A stretch of DNA of 6,497 bases from Pseudolabrys sp. (GTDB taxonomy: Bacteria > Pseudomonadota > Alphaproteobacteria > Rhizobiales > Xanthobacteraceae): the NCBI GenBank assembly GCA_029945495.1, contig JAQSCR010000578.1:1-6497 (forward strand). The letters run 5' to 3'. Under the pieces are notes generated by a model, which ran no database searches, was not told the origin of the DNA, and was given only the letters and a program-made list of their open reading frames with translations. The position numbers and the translations under genes were made by a program. Below are positions 1-5,392 of this stretch, one piece after another (the stretch's first letter is position 1; each line of letters starts with the position of its first letter).

Positions 1-351
1 GCGGCGGGAATCAAGGTGATGCTGGGCGCGCCCAATCTCATTCGCGGCGGCTCGCACTCCGGCAATGTCGCGACCGCCGAACTGGCGCGCGCCGGCATGC
101 TCGATCTGATGTCGTCCGACTATGTGCCGTCCAGTCTTCTCTTTGCTGCGCTTCGCCTGCCGGCCGAGACCGACAAATACGATTTGCCGGCGGCGATCCG
201 CACCGTCAGCAAGACCCCGGCCGAAGTGGTCGGCTTGACCGATCGCGGCGATATCGCCATCGGCAAGCGCGCCGACGTCATTCAGGTGCATCAGACCGAC
301 GATGCCGTCGCCGTGCGCAGCGTCTGGAGCGGCGGCCGCCGCGTCGCATGA
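1..351 (+). CDS. phnM: PhnM, alpha-D-ribose 1-methylphosphonate 5-triphosphate diphosphatase (3' part)
   Basis: This is the C-terminal 116 residues of an amidohydrolase-fold enzyme; the reading frame is open from base 1 and the start lies outside the window. In the C-P lyase pathway PhnM removes pyrophosphate from ribose 1-phosphonate 5-triphosphate, giving the 5-phosphate used by the C-P lyase core in the cytoplasm. Visible PhnM hallmarks are the GAPN motif followed by RGGSHSGN near the left edge, the SSDYVPSSLL block carrying the conserved metal-site Asp (SDY), and the amidohydrolase ending DRGDIAIGKRADVI followed by VWSGGRRVA. The TGA stop overlaps the phnN start as ATGA, so the two genes are translationally coupled. 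Identification is confident from motifs and neighbour; substrate range is inferred from the family. Confidence 0.93.
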   Translation, partial: AAGIKVMLGAPNLIRGGSHSGNVATAELARAGMLDLMSSDYVPSSLLFAALRLPAETDKYDLPAAIRTVSKTPAEVVGLTDRGDIAIGKRADVIQVHQTDDAVAVRSVWSGGRRVA

Positions 352-914
352 GTGCCGCGCCGTCGCCATTGATCGGACCGGGACGGTTCGTGCTGGTGGT
401 GGGGCCGAGCGGCGGCGGCAAGGATACGCTCATCGCTTTGGCCAGGACGGCCTGCCGCACCGATAGGACAATCGTGTTCCCGCGCCGCATCGTCACCCGC
501 GACGCGTCCGCCGCCGAGGATCACGACAGTCTCGACGACGCGGCCTTCGACCGCGCCGCGACCGATGGCGGCTTTGCCTTCTGGTGGCAGGCGCACGGCC
601 TCAAATACGCAGTTCCGGGCAGCGCCGCCGACGATATCCGCGCCGGGCGCACGGTCATATGCAATGTCTCACGCACTATCGTCGCCGAGGTACGCGCGCA
701 TTACGCGCACATTGATGTCGTGCTGGTGACGGCCCCCACGGAGATTCTGGCGGCGCGGCTGGCGGGCCGCTCGCGCGCCAGCGACGGGCCGCTGGAGCAG
801 CGGATCAAGCGTAATGACGCCTACGCCGGTTTTCGCGCCGATTACACCATCGATAACGCCGGCGCCCCCGGCGCCGCGGCGCGGCAACTGCTCAAAGTCT
901 TGAAGCGCGCGTAG
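348..914 (+). CDS. phnN: PhnN, ribose 1,5-bisphosphate phosphokinase
   Basis: A 188-residue cytoplasmic kinase of the guanylate-kinase-like P-loop fold. The family phosphorylates ribose 1,5-bisphosphate with ATP to give PRPP, the exit step of C-P lyase phosphonate catabolism. A Walker A loop GPSGGGKD lies at residues 19-26. It is followed by FPRRIVTR (44-51), the FWWQAHGLKYAVP block (78-90) typical of PhnN substrate binding, and a hydrophobic VVLVTAP strand (124-130). Length matches the family (about 185-195 residues). The ATG overlaps the phnM stop as ATGA, which supports this start and an operon. It appears to be the last gene of the phn operon, because a strong hairpin and a convergent tRNA gene follow. 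The residues are intact and nothing suggests decay. Confidence 0.93.
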   Translation: MSAAPSPLIGPGRFVLVVGPSGGGKDTLIALARTACRTDRTIVFPRRIVTRDASAAEDHDSLDDAAFDRAATDGGFAFWWQAHGLKYAVPGSAADDIRAGRTVICNVSRTIVAEVRAHYAHIDVVLVTAPTEILAARLAGRSRASDGPLEQRIKRNDAYAGFRADYTIDNAGAPGAAARQLLKVLKRA

Positions 915-962
915 CCTGAGAGCGCATGAGGCGGCAGAAGCGCCCCCGCCTCTCCCTAAAAC

Positions 963-1002
963 AAAACAGCCCTATGCGCCGGTGGGCGCATAGGGCTGTT
1001 TT
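963..1002. terminator. Bidirectional intrinsic terminator between phnN and tRNA-Ser
   Basis: A perfect 18-bp inverted repeat (963-980 with 985-1002) has a 4-base loop (GGTG). The outer pairs are A/T-rich and the core is GC-rich. On the plus strand the 3' arm ends in TGTTTT, serving phnN. On the minus strand it ends in TGTTTTGTTTTA, serving the tRNA. The convergent arrangement fits one shared terminator. Its last plus-strand base (1002) is also the complement of the final A of the tRNA CCA end. Confidence 0.88.
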
Positions 1003-1091
1003 GGCGGAGAGGGAGGGATTCGAACCCCCGATGGGCTTGCACCCATGCCGCATTTCGAGTGCGGTGCATTCAACCGCTCTGCCACCTCTCC
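1002..1091 (-). tRNA. tRNA-Ser, anticodon CGA
   Basis: Read on the minus strand this folds as a complete class II tRNA of 90 nt including CCA. The acceptor stem GGAGAGG (1091-1085) pairs with CCTCTCC (1012-1006), followed by discriminator G (1005) and genomically encoded CCA (1004-1002). The anticodon stem CCGCA/TGCGG encloses loop CTCGAAA, with anticodon CGA at 1057-1055 reading codon UCG. A long variable arm (ATGGG/CCCAT) and a TTCGAAT T-loop are present. The long variable arm, discriminator G and CGA anticodon together indicate serine. The gene is convergent with phnN and divergent from the downstream kinase. Confidence 0.97.
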
Positions 1092-1131
1092 GCGGCCAAA
1101 AAAGGCCCGAAAAGGCCCCAATTGGTCGCGC

Positions 1132-1160
1132 TATGTAACCAAGAGAGCCCGGACAAACAA
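1132..1160 (-). promoter_or_regulatory. Candidate promoter of tRNA-Ser
   Basis: On the minus strand TTGTTT (1160-1155) and TACATA (1137-1132) are separated by 17 bases, placing a start near 1125, about 34 bases upstream of the mature tRNA 5' end. Each hexamer matches the sigma-70 consensus at only about half its positions, so support comes mainly from spacing and position. The intervening leader contains GGCC-flanked T-runs (about 1095-1120). Confidence 0.35.
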
Positions 1161-1184
1161 GACAAAAGACAAACCAGAGACAAA
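1152..1184. repeat. Four short GACAAA direct repeats
   Basis: The hexamer GACAAA occurs at 1152, 1161, 1168 and 1179, with irregular spacing of 9, 7 and 11 bases, in an otherwise GC-rich genome. The run covers the candidate -35 regions of both the minus-strand tRNA promoter and the plus-strand kinase promoter. The repeats are seen directly; a regulatory role is only a possibility. Confidence 0.5.
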
Positions 1185-1206
1185 CAAGCGCCACCCGGCG
1201 TATATT
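1177..1206 (+). promoter_or_regulatory. Candidate sigma-70 promoter of the KdpD-like kinase gene
   Basis: GAGACA (1177-1182) and TATATT (1201-1206) are separated by 18 bases. The -10 matches TATAAT at five of six positions and the -35 matches TTGACA at four of six. A start near 1213 would leave a leader of about 35 bases before the ATG at 1248 and would exclude the in-frame TTG at 1206 as the start codon. Confidence 0.45.
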
Positions 1207-1247
1207 TGCGCCGGCCCTTCAAAAAAACGCCCGCGGACCGGCAGCCG

Positions 1248-2801
1248 ATGCTCCACGCCCTCAAATACAACGTTTTGCGCAAGGAATTGCGCGGCATCGG
1301 GCTGACCTTTTGCCTGGTTGCCGCCACCACGGCGCTGATCTTCTTCATCATCCTGCAGATCGGGCTGACCCGCGGCACCGTCGCCTATCTGATTCCCGTG
1401 CTGATCGCCGCCACCCGCTGGGGCGTCGTCTCGGCACTGTTCGCGGCGATCCTCGGCGTGCTGGCGTCGGCCTTTTTCTTCTTCGAGCCGCGGTTCAGCT
1501 TCCACATCTCCGACCCGCAGGAGATCATAAACCTCATTCTTTACATCTTCGTCGCGGTGGTGGTCAGCCAGTTGGCCACGCGGCTGAAGCGGCAACTGGA
1601 AATCTCGCGCCAGCGCGAGATCGACATGCGCGATCTCTACGCCTTCTCGCGCCGGCTCGCGGTGGCGTTCGATGTCGCCGATATCCAGTCTGCGATCGAA
1701 GACCATCTCACCACCGTGATGCAGCGCAAGGTCGCCTTGTTCTCCGGCGCACGCGATTCGGCCGGCGGCAACCGGCGGCGGCCCGCCGGCGCCGTGCCGG
1801 ACCGGGTGCTGGCCGAGGTCGAGAGCTTCACCGCGGCGCGCCGCGATAACGTCACCGGTGTGACCGTCGCCGGCGATAACGGCGAAGCGTGGCTGGTGCG
1901 CGCGGTGTCGCCCAAGTCGCCGGAGTTCGGCCTGATCGCCATCAATTTCGGCAAGAACTCGCAGGAAGATTCCGACGAACTGCGCATTCGCGTCGATGCC
2001 GCTCTGGCCGACGCCACCGCCACGCTCGAACGCCTCGGCATCGCCCACGCCATCAACGAAGCGCATATGCGCTCGCAGACCGACCAGCTGCGCGAGGCGC
2101 TGATCGGCTCGGTCAGCCACGAATTGCGCACGCCTCTGGCCTCGATCCTCGGCGCCGCCACCGTTCTGAGCACCGCGCCGGCGTTGCAGGGCGAGGCCAA
2201 GCTGCTGGCGCTGGTGCAGGACGTGCGCAGCGAAGCCGAACGGCTTAACGACGATATCCAGAACCTGCTCGATGCCACCCGCATCTCCTCAGACGGCATC
2301 AAGCCGCAGGCCGAATGGGCCGATCCGGCCGACATCATCGACAGCGCGCTGGAGCGTTGCCGCGGCCGCATGGCCGGCCATCGCGTCGTCTTGAACATGC
2401 CGTCCGATCTGCCGCTCATCTATGTCGATCCGGTGCTGGTGAAGCAGGCTTTGGTGCAGATCTTCGATAACGCCGCCAAATACTCGGCCCCCGGCTCGCA
2501 GATCAGCATCGCCGCGCGCGCCCGCGACGGCCGGATGATCCTCAGCGTCAGTGACCAGGGCGCGGGGCTGACCGCCAACGAACAGCCGCAGATCTGGGAC
2601 CGCTTCGCGCGCGGCGAACGTCACGCCGCCACCACCAGCGGCTCCGGCCTCGGCCTGTGGATCGCCAATGCTTTTGTCGCCGCCAACGGCGGCAAGATGA
2701 ATGCCGTCAGCGATGGACCAGGCTTAGGTGCGACGCTGGCGATCGAGCTCCCGGTGACGCAAGCCACCGTCCCTCAAATGGAAAGCGACGCAGATGAGTG
2801 A
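1248..2801 (+). CDS. KdpD-like sensor histidine kinase, short form without the KdpD/Usp input domain
   Basis: A 517-residue membrane sensor kinase. Hydrophobic segments at about residues 19-39, 44-64, 62-80 and 95-108 form the four-helix KdpD membrane unit (DUF4118 type), with the GTVAYLIPVLIAATRWG block. A degenerate GAF-like region (about 128-235) follows. The HisKA motif SVSHELRTPLASI has the phospho-accepting His at 291. The ATPase domain has the N box FDNAAKYS (406-413), G1 DQGAG (436-440), F box WDRFARG (450-456) and G2 GSGLGL (465-470). All catalytic motifs are intact. Full-length KdpD (about 900 residues) has a large N-terminal cytoplasmic KdpD/Usp module, absent here. The ATG at 1248 lacks a clear Shine-Dalgarno. 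It is preferred because upstream in-frame starts fall in the tRNA gene or before the candidate transcription start. The gene overlaps the regulator by 8 bases (ATGAGTGA). The ligand cannot be told from sequence; potassium or osmotic stress is a guess from homology. Confidence 0.88.
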   Translation: MLHALKYNVLRKELRGIGLTFCLVAATTALIFFIILQIGLTRGTVAYLIPVLIAATRWGVVSALFAAILGVLASAFFFFEPRFSFHISDPQEIINLILYIFVAVVVSQLATRLKRQLEISRQREIDMRDLYAFSRRLAVAFDVADIQSAIEDHLTTVMQRKVALFSGARDSAGGNRRRPAGAVPDRVLAEVESFTAARRDNVTGVTVAGDNGEAWLVRAVSPKSPEFGLIAINFGKNSQEDSDELRIRVDAALADATATLERLGIAHAINEAHMRSQTDQLREALIGSVSHELRTPLASILGAATVLSTAPALQGEAKLLALVQDVRSEAERLNDDIQNLLDATRISSDGIKPQAEWADPADIIDSALERCRGRMAGHRVVLNMPSDLPLIYVDPVLVKQALVQIFDNAAKYSAPGSQISIAARARDGRMILSVSDQGAGLTANEQPQIWDRFARGERHAATTSGSGLGLWIANAFVAANGGKMNAVSDGPGLGATLAIELPVTQATVPQMESDADE

Positions 2802-3540
2802 GCCATCCCCGATCGTCCTCGTCGTCGACGACGAGATTCAAATCCGCCGCTTCCTGCGCACGGGATTCGAACTCAACGGCTTCGTCGTGCATGAGGCCAG
2901 CACCGGCACCGAGGCGATCCGCGCCGCCACCTTGCGGCCGATCGACATCGTCATCGTCGATCTCGGCCTGCCCGACATGGACGGCTCGGAAGTGGTCGAG
3001 CGCATCCGCTCCTGGTCGACCGTGCCGATCATCGTTCTGTCGGTGCGCTCAAGCGAAGCACAGAAAGTGCGGCTCTTGGAAATCGGCGCCGACGATTACG
3101 TGGTCAAACCGTTCGGCATCGCCGAGCTGTTGGCGCGCGTGCGCGTCGCCTTGCGCCGGCAGTCGCGCGCCGCCTCCGGCGAGCCGGCCGTCACCGTCGG
3201 CCCGCTCACCATCGATCTGGCCGCCCGCGCGGTGACGCTCAACGGCGCCCGCCTGACGCTGACGCCGAAGGAATACCGGCTGCTGCAGGTGCTGGCCCAG
3301 CACGCCGGCAATGTGGTCACCCATCAACACCTGCTGAAGGAAGTATGGGGCTCGATCCACATGCAGGACACGCATTATCTCCGGATCTTCGTACGCAAGC
3401 TGCGCCAGAAGATCGAGCCGCACCCGGATTCGCCGAAGATCCTGGCGACCGAACTGGGCGTCGGCTACCGGCTAGCCTATTCCGGCGCCGAGGGCGAAAA
3501 CGGCGCCCCGGTCATGGCCCCTGCCAAAAGCGAGATTTGA
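2794..3540 (+). CDS. kdpE: KdpE-like response regulator (OmpR/PhoB family)
   Basis: A 248-residue cytoplasmic DNA-binding response regulator. The receiver domain (about 6-120) has the acidic pair D12/D13, phospho-acceptor Asp56 in IVIVDLGLPDMDG, the switch Ser83 in IIVLSVR, and Lys105 in DDYVVKPF. The C-terminal winged helix (about 135-232) shows LTPKEYRLLQVL, HLLKEVWG, and the recognition region YLRIFVRKLRQKIE followed by GVGYRL, closely resembling KdpE. A 16-residue tail follows the domain. It is translationally coupled to the kinase upstream, which should be its partner. The symbol rests on resemblance only: no kdpFABC operon is visible, so the target genes are unknown. A terminator follows directly. 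Confidence 0.88.
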   Translation: MSEPSPIVLVVDDEIQIRRFLRTGFELNGFVVHEASTGTEAIRAATLRPIDIVIVDLGLPDMDGSEVVERIRSWSTVPIIVLSVRSSEAQKVRLLEIGADDYVVKPFGIAELLARVRVALRRQSRAASGEPAVTVGPLTIDLAARAVTLNGARLTLTPKEYRLLQVLAQHAGNVVTHQHLLKEVWGSIHMQDTHYLRIFVRKLRQKIEPHPDSPKILATELGVGYRLAYSGAEGENGAPVMAPAKSEI

Positions 3541-3570
3541 GGGCGAAAGCCGCGGGCAAAACCGGCGACG

Positions 3571-3621
3571 GGCGGCGTTAATGGTGAGGCTCGCCCTCGC
3601 CCCAAAACGCCGCCTTTTCTT
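3571..3621 (+). terminator. Intrinsic terminator of the two-component operon
   Basis: GGCGGCGTT (3571-3579) pairs perfectly with AACGCCGCC (3606-3614). An inner stem GGTGAGG (3583-3589) pairs with CCTCGCC (3595-3601), including one G-T pair. The T-rich tract TTTTCTT (3615-3621) follows at once and merges with the -35 of the next promoter. Confidence 0.72.
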
Positions 3622-3649
3622 GACAATCCGGCCCATTCCCCGGCATAAG
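3620..3649 (+). promoter_or_regulatory. Sigma-70 promoter of rplU-rpmA
   Basis: A perfect -35 TTGACA (3620-3625) lies 18 bases before CATAAG (3644-3649), which matches the -10 consensus at four of six positions. The predicted start is near 3656, giving a leader of roughly 128 bases before rplU. The -35 overlaps the T-tract of the upstream terminator by two bases. Confidence 0.68.
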
Positions 3650-3655
3650 ACCGCG

Positions 3656-3783
3656 AGCCAAGCGGACCTTTACGGTCCGCGCGCTTGTTTTTGGGCGTAA
3701 GCCCTTAAAAACACACGTAAATCGACTGACAAGAAGCCGGTCCGGAATCCTCCGAGATCGGGTTTGAACACGAGGAAAAAACG
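3656..3783 (+). promoter_or_regulatory. Structured 5' leader of rplU, possible ribosomal-protein autoregulatory RNA
   Basis: The leader holds two hairpins. The first pairs GCGGACC (3662-3668) with GGTCCGC (3674-3680) around a 5-base loop. An alternative outer pairing, CAAGC (3659-3663) with GCTTG (3683-3687), would shorten that stem. The second pairs GGGC (3693-3696) with GCCC (3701-3704), closed by a GTAA loop (GNRA type), and is flanked by a T-run before and an A-run after that could extend it. The ribosome site GAGGA (3772-3776) lies 7 bases before ATG. L21 leaders are known in Firmicutes; I do not recognise this one as a named family. The hairpins are seen; regulation is inferred. Confidence 0.45.
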
Positions 3784-4272
3784 ATGTTCGCAGTCATCAA
3801 AGCCGGCGGTAAGCAATACCGCGTCGTGGCCGAGGATGTAATCCGGATCGACCGCGTCGCGGCCGAACCCGGACAAGTGATTGAATTCGGCGAAGTCCTG
3901 CTGCTCGGCGGCGACAAGCCGACCGTCGGCGTTCCGACCATCGCCGGAGCGACTGTCGCGGGCGAGGTGCTCCAGCACACCCGCGGCGACAAGGTGATCG
4001 CTTTCAAGAAGCGCCGCCGCAAGAATTCGCGCCGCAAGCGTGGTTTCCGTCATGATTTCTCGGTGATTCGCATCACCGAAATCCTGACCGATGGCGCCAA
4101 GCCGCAGGCGACCCCGCCGGCGCGGCCGAAAAAGGAGCCGAAGCCGAAGCTGGAAGGCGAAGCCGCCGAGGCAGCGGCCGAGAAAAAGGCCAAGAAACCG
4201 GCCGCCAAAAAGGCCGAAAAGCCCCGTGTTAAGGCCGCTGCGAAGCCTGCGACAAAGGCTAAGAAAAAGTGA
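3784..4272 (+). CDS. rplU: 50S ribosomal protein L21 with lysine/alanine-rich C-terminal extension
   Basis: L21 binds 23S rRNA in the large ribosomal subunit. The first 103 or so residues form the standard L21 fold: MFAVIKAGGKQYRV at the N-terminus, GEVLLLGGD near 36-44, and the family signature KKRRRKNSRRKRGFRHDFSVI (about 75-95) that contacts RNA. Residues 104-162 form a low-complexity tail of Lys, Ala, Pro and Glu, absent from the 103-residue E. coli protein. Similar tails are common in Hyphomicrobiales L21; they are probably disordered and basic. The start is fixed by the conserved N-terminus and by GAGGA upstream. It is first in an operon with rpmA, 58 bases downstream. Confidence 0.97.
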   Translation: MFAVIKAGGKQYRVVAEDVIRIDRVAAEPGQVIEFGEVLLLGGDKPTVGVPTIAGATVAGEVLQHTRGDKVIAFKKRRRKNSRRKRGFRHDFSVIRITEILTDGAKPQATPPARPKKEPKPKLEGEAAEAAAEKKAKKPAAKKAEKPRVKAAAKPATKAKKK

Positions 4273-4275
4273 GAT

Positions 4276-4292
4276 GATTCCGAAACGGAATC
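4276..4292 (+). other. Small hairpin between rplU and rpmA
   Basis: GATTCCG (4276-4282) and CGGAATC (4286-4292) form a perfect 7-bp stem around an AAA loop just after the rplU stop. No T-tract follows, so it is unlikely to be a full terminator. It could tune mRNA decay or the L21:L27 ratio, which is inference. Confidence 0.45.
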
Positions 4293-4330
4293 GGTGTAAG
4301 AAATAAACTGAATTCGAGAGAGTAGTAGCT

Positions 4331-4603
4331 ATGGCACATAAAAAAGCAGGCGGATCTTCACGCAACGGCCGCGATTCCGCGGGCCGTCGCCTTGGCTTGA
4401 AGAAATCGGGTGGCGAGATCGCCAACCCGGGCAACATCATTTGCCGCCAGCGCGGTACCACCTGGCATGCCGGCCGCAATGTCGGCATGGGCACCGACCA
4501 TACGCTCTACGCGCTCGCCACCGGAAAAGTTCAGTTCGCAACCAAAGCCAAAGGCCGCACCTACGTCTCCGTCGTACCGATGATGGAAGCAGCAGCCGAG
4601 TAA
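4331..4603 (+). CDS. rpmA: 50S ribosomal protein L27
   Basis: A 90-residue L27, the large-subunit protein whose N-terminal tail reaches the peptidyl-transferase centre. The sequence begins MAHKKAGGSSRNGRDS with no cleavable leader of the kind found in Firmicutes. Family blocks GNIICRQRGT (about 34-43), NVGMGTDHTLYAL (about 50-62) and GKVQF follow. Length is normal for Proteobacteria. A purine-rich GAGAGAG about 9 bases before ATG serves as ribosome site. It is co-transcribed with rplU, the near-universal arrangement, and a strong terminator follows. In many relatives the GTPase gene obg lies further downstream; it is not in this window. Confidence 0.98.
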   Translation: MAHKKAGGSSRNGRDSAGRRLGLKKSGGEIANPGNIICRQRGTTWHAGRNVGMGTDHTLYALATGKVQFATKAKGRTYVSVVPMMEAAAE

Positions 4604-4626
4604 AAGGTAGACCAAATATCTGAGGT

Positions 4627-4653
4627 CTGCCGGTCATCCAGTCAAACCGGCAG
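4627..4653 (+). other. Hairpin in the rpmA 3' region
   Basis: CTGCCGG (4627-4633) pairs perfectly with CCGGCAG (4647-4653) around a 13-base loop, 23 bases after the rpmA stop and upstream of the longer terminator. There is no T-tract. It may protect the mRNA 3' end. Confidence 0.4.
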
Positions 4654-4668
4654 GGCTTAAAGGGTCCT

Positions 4669-4705
4669 GAGAGGGGGAGACCGGGTGAAACCGGCTCCCC
4701 CTCTT
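4669..4705 (+). terminator. Terminator of the rplU-rpmA operon
   Basis: GAGGGGGAG (4671-4679) pairs with CTCCCCCTC (4695-4703), continued inward by CCGG (4681-4684) with CCGG (4691-4694) past one bulged A. The loop is GTGAAA, and the base of the stem can extend by A-T and G-T pairs. The tract after it (CTTCGCGTTT) is only weakly T-rich. The rest of 4604-4774 shows no gene and no convincing promoter. Confidence 0.7.
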
Positions 4706-4774
4706 CGCGTTTGGCGCGCGTCACGCGTTTAACGCATTTGAACTCGCTAATGAGATCAAACAGGAGCCTGAGTC

Positions 4775-5392
4775 ATGACCTTGCTGGAAGAAATACCAAG
4801 CGAAACGTTCTGCGAAGCCTGTATCCCCGTCCTCGAGACCAAGCGGCTGGCTTTGCGCGCGCCGACTCTCGCGGACGCTAAAACGGTAGCGATGCTCGCC
4901 GATGACCGTCGCATTGCCGAAAACACCGCGCGCATTCCGCATCCGTATCGCTTGGCCGACGCCGAAGGCTTCATTGCCGGCGCCAACAAGAGCGGCGGCG
5001 AGGCCGTGTTCCTGATCACGTTGCCGGACGACACCGTCATCGGCGCCTGCGGCCTGCTCGCGCAGGAGCCGACGCCGGAGCTCGGCTACTGGCTGGGCGT
5101 CGACTACTGGGGCAAGGGCTACGCCACCGAAGCGGTGCACGCCGTGATCGACTATGCCTTCACCGATCTCGGCCACGCCGCGCTGCAGGCCGGCAGCCGC
5201 GTCACCAACCCGGCGTCGCGCCGCGTGCTGGAGAAGTGCGGCTTCCAATGGACCGGCGTCGGCCTGTATCGCATCAAAGCGATCAAATCGTCGGCGCCGA
5301 TCGATCGCTTTCGGCTCGAACGCGGCATCTGGTCCGCGATCAAGGGCTGGGGACAAGGAACCGTTAAAGGCATGGTCAAGAGAGCGGTCTGA
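4775..5392 (+). CDS. GNAT-family N-acetyltransferase, RimJ/RimL type
   Basis: A 205-residue cytoplasmic acetyltransferase that should use acetyl-CoA; the substrate is unknown. The opening strand is ETKRLALRAPTLAD (about 21-34). Motif A has LGYWLGVDYWGKGYATEA (103-120), including the GKGYA pyrophosphate-binding turn. Motif B is NPASRRVLEKCGF (145-157). These are typical of RimJ/RimL-like enzymes that acetylate protein N-termini or small amines. The C-terminal 23 residues, from RGIWSAIKG onward, are Gly/Lys-rich and possibly amphipathic, beyond the core fold. The start has CAGGAG (4761-4766) 8 bases upstream. The stop overlaps the next start by one base (TGATG), so it is coupled to the PaiB-like gene. 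In B. subtilis the GNAT PaiA is encoded next to PaiB, but PaiA is of a different GNAT subtype. Confidence 0.88.
   Translation: MTLLEEIPSETFCEACIPVLETKRLALRAPTLADAKTVAMLADDRRIAENTARIPHPYRLADAEGFIAGANKSGGEAVFLITLPDDTVIGACGLLAQEPTPELGYWLGVDYWGKGYATEAVHAVIDYAFTDLGHAALQAGSRVTNPASRRVLEKCGFQWTGVGLYRIKAIKSSAPIDRFRLERGIWSAIKGWGQGTVKGMVKRAV

Noticed and set aside
1093..1120. GGCC-flanked A-runs upstream of the tRNA considered as a second terminator
   Set aside because: The GGCC pairs are only 4 bp and the region sits between the candidate promoter and the tRNA, where termination would block the tRNA.
1152..1184. GACAAA copies considered as a CRISPR-like array
   Set aside because: Units are only 6 bases, with irregular gaps of 1-5 bases, so there is no repeat-spacer structure.
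1059..1247. Extended N-terminus of the kinase reading frame starting at 1059
   Set aside because: This start lies inside the tRNA-Ser gene, and the extra 63 residues are basic with no resemblance to any kinase domain. The ATG at 1248 fits the membrane unit and the candidate promoter.
926..1305. Small plus-strand open frames around the tRNA gene (926-1138 and 1045-1305)
   Set aside because: They run through the terminator hairpin and the tRNA, and their predicted peptides are translated tRNA sequence.
1131..2120. Long minus-strand open frame (329 codons) antisense to the kinase
   Set aside because: It mirrors the codon bias of the high-GC kinase gene; the product is Gly/Arg/Asp-rich without recognisable motifs, while the plus strand encodes an intact kinase.
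3670..4494. Minus-strand open frame of 274 codons over rplU and rpmA
   Set aside because: It is antisense to two certain ribosomal protein genes; its apparent Leu/Phe/Arg-rich repeats are simply the complement of the Lys/Ala tail of L21.
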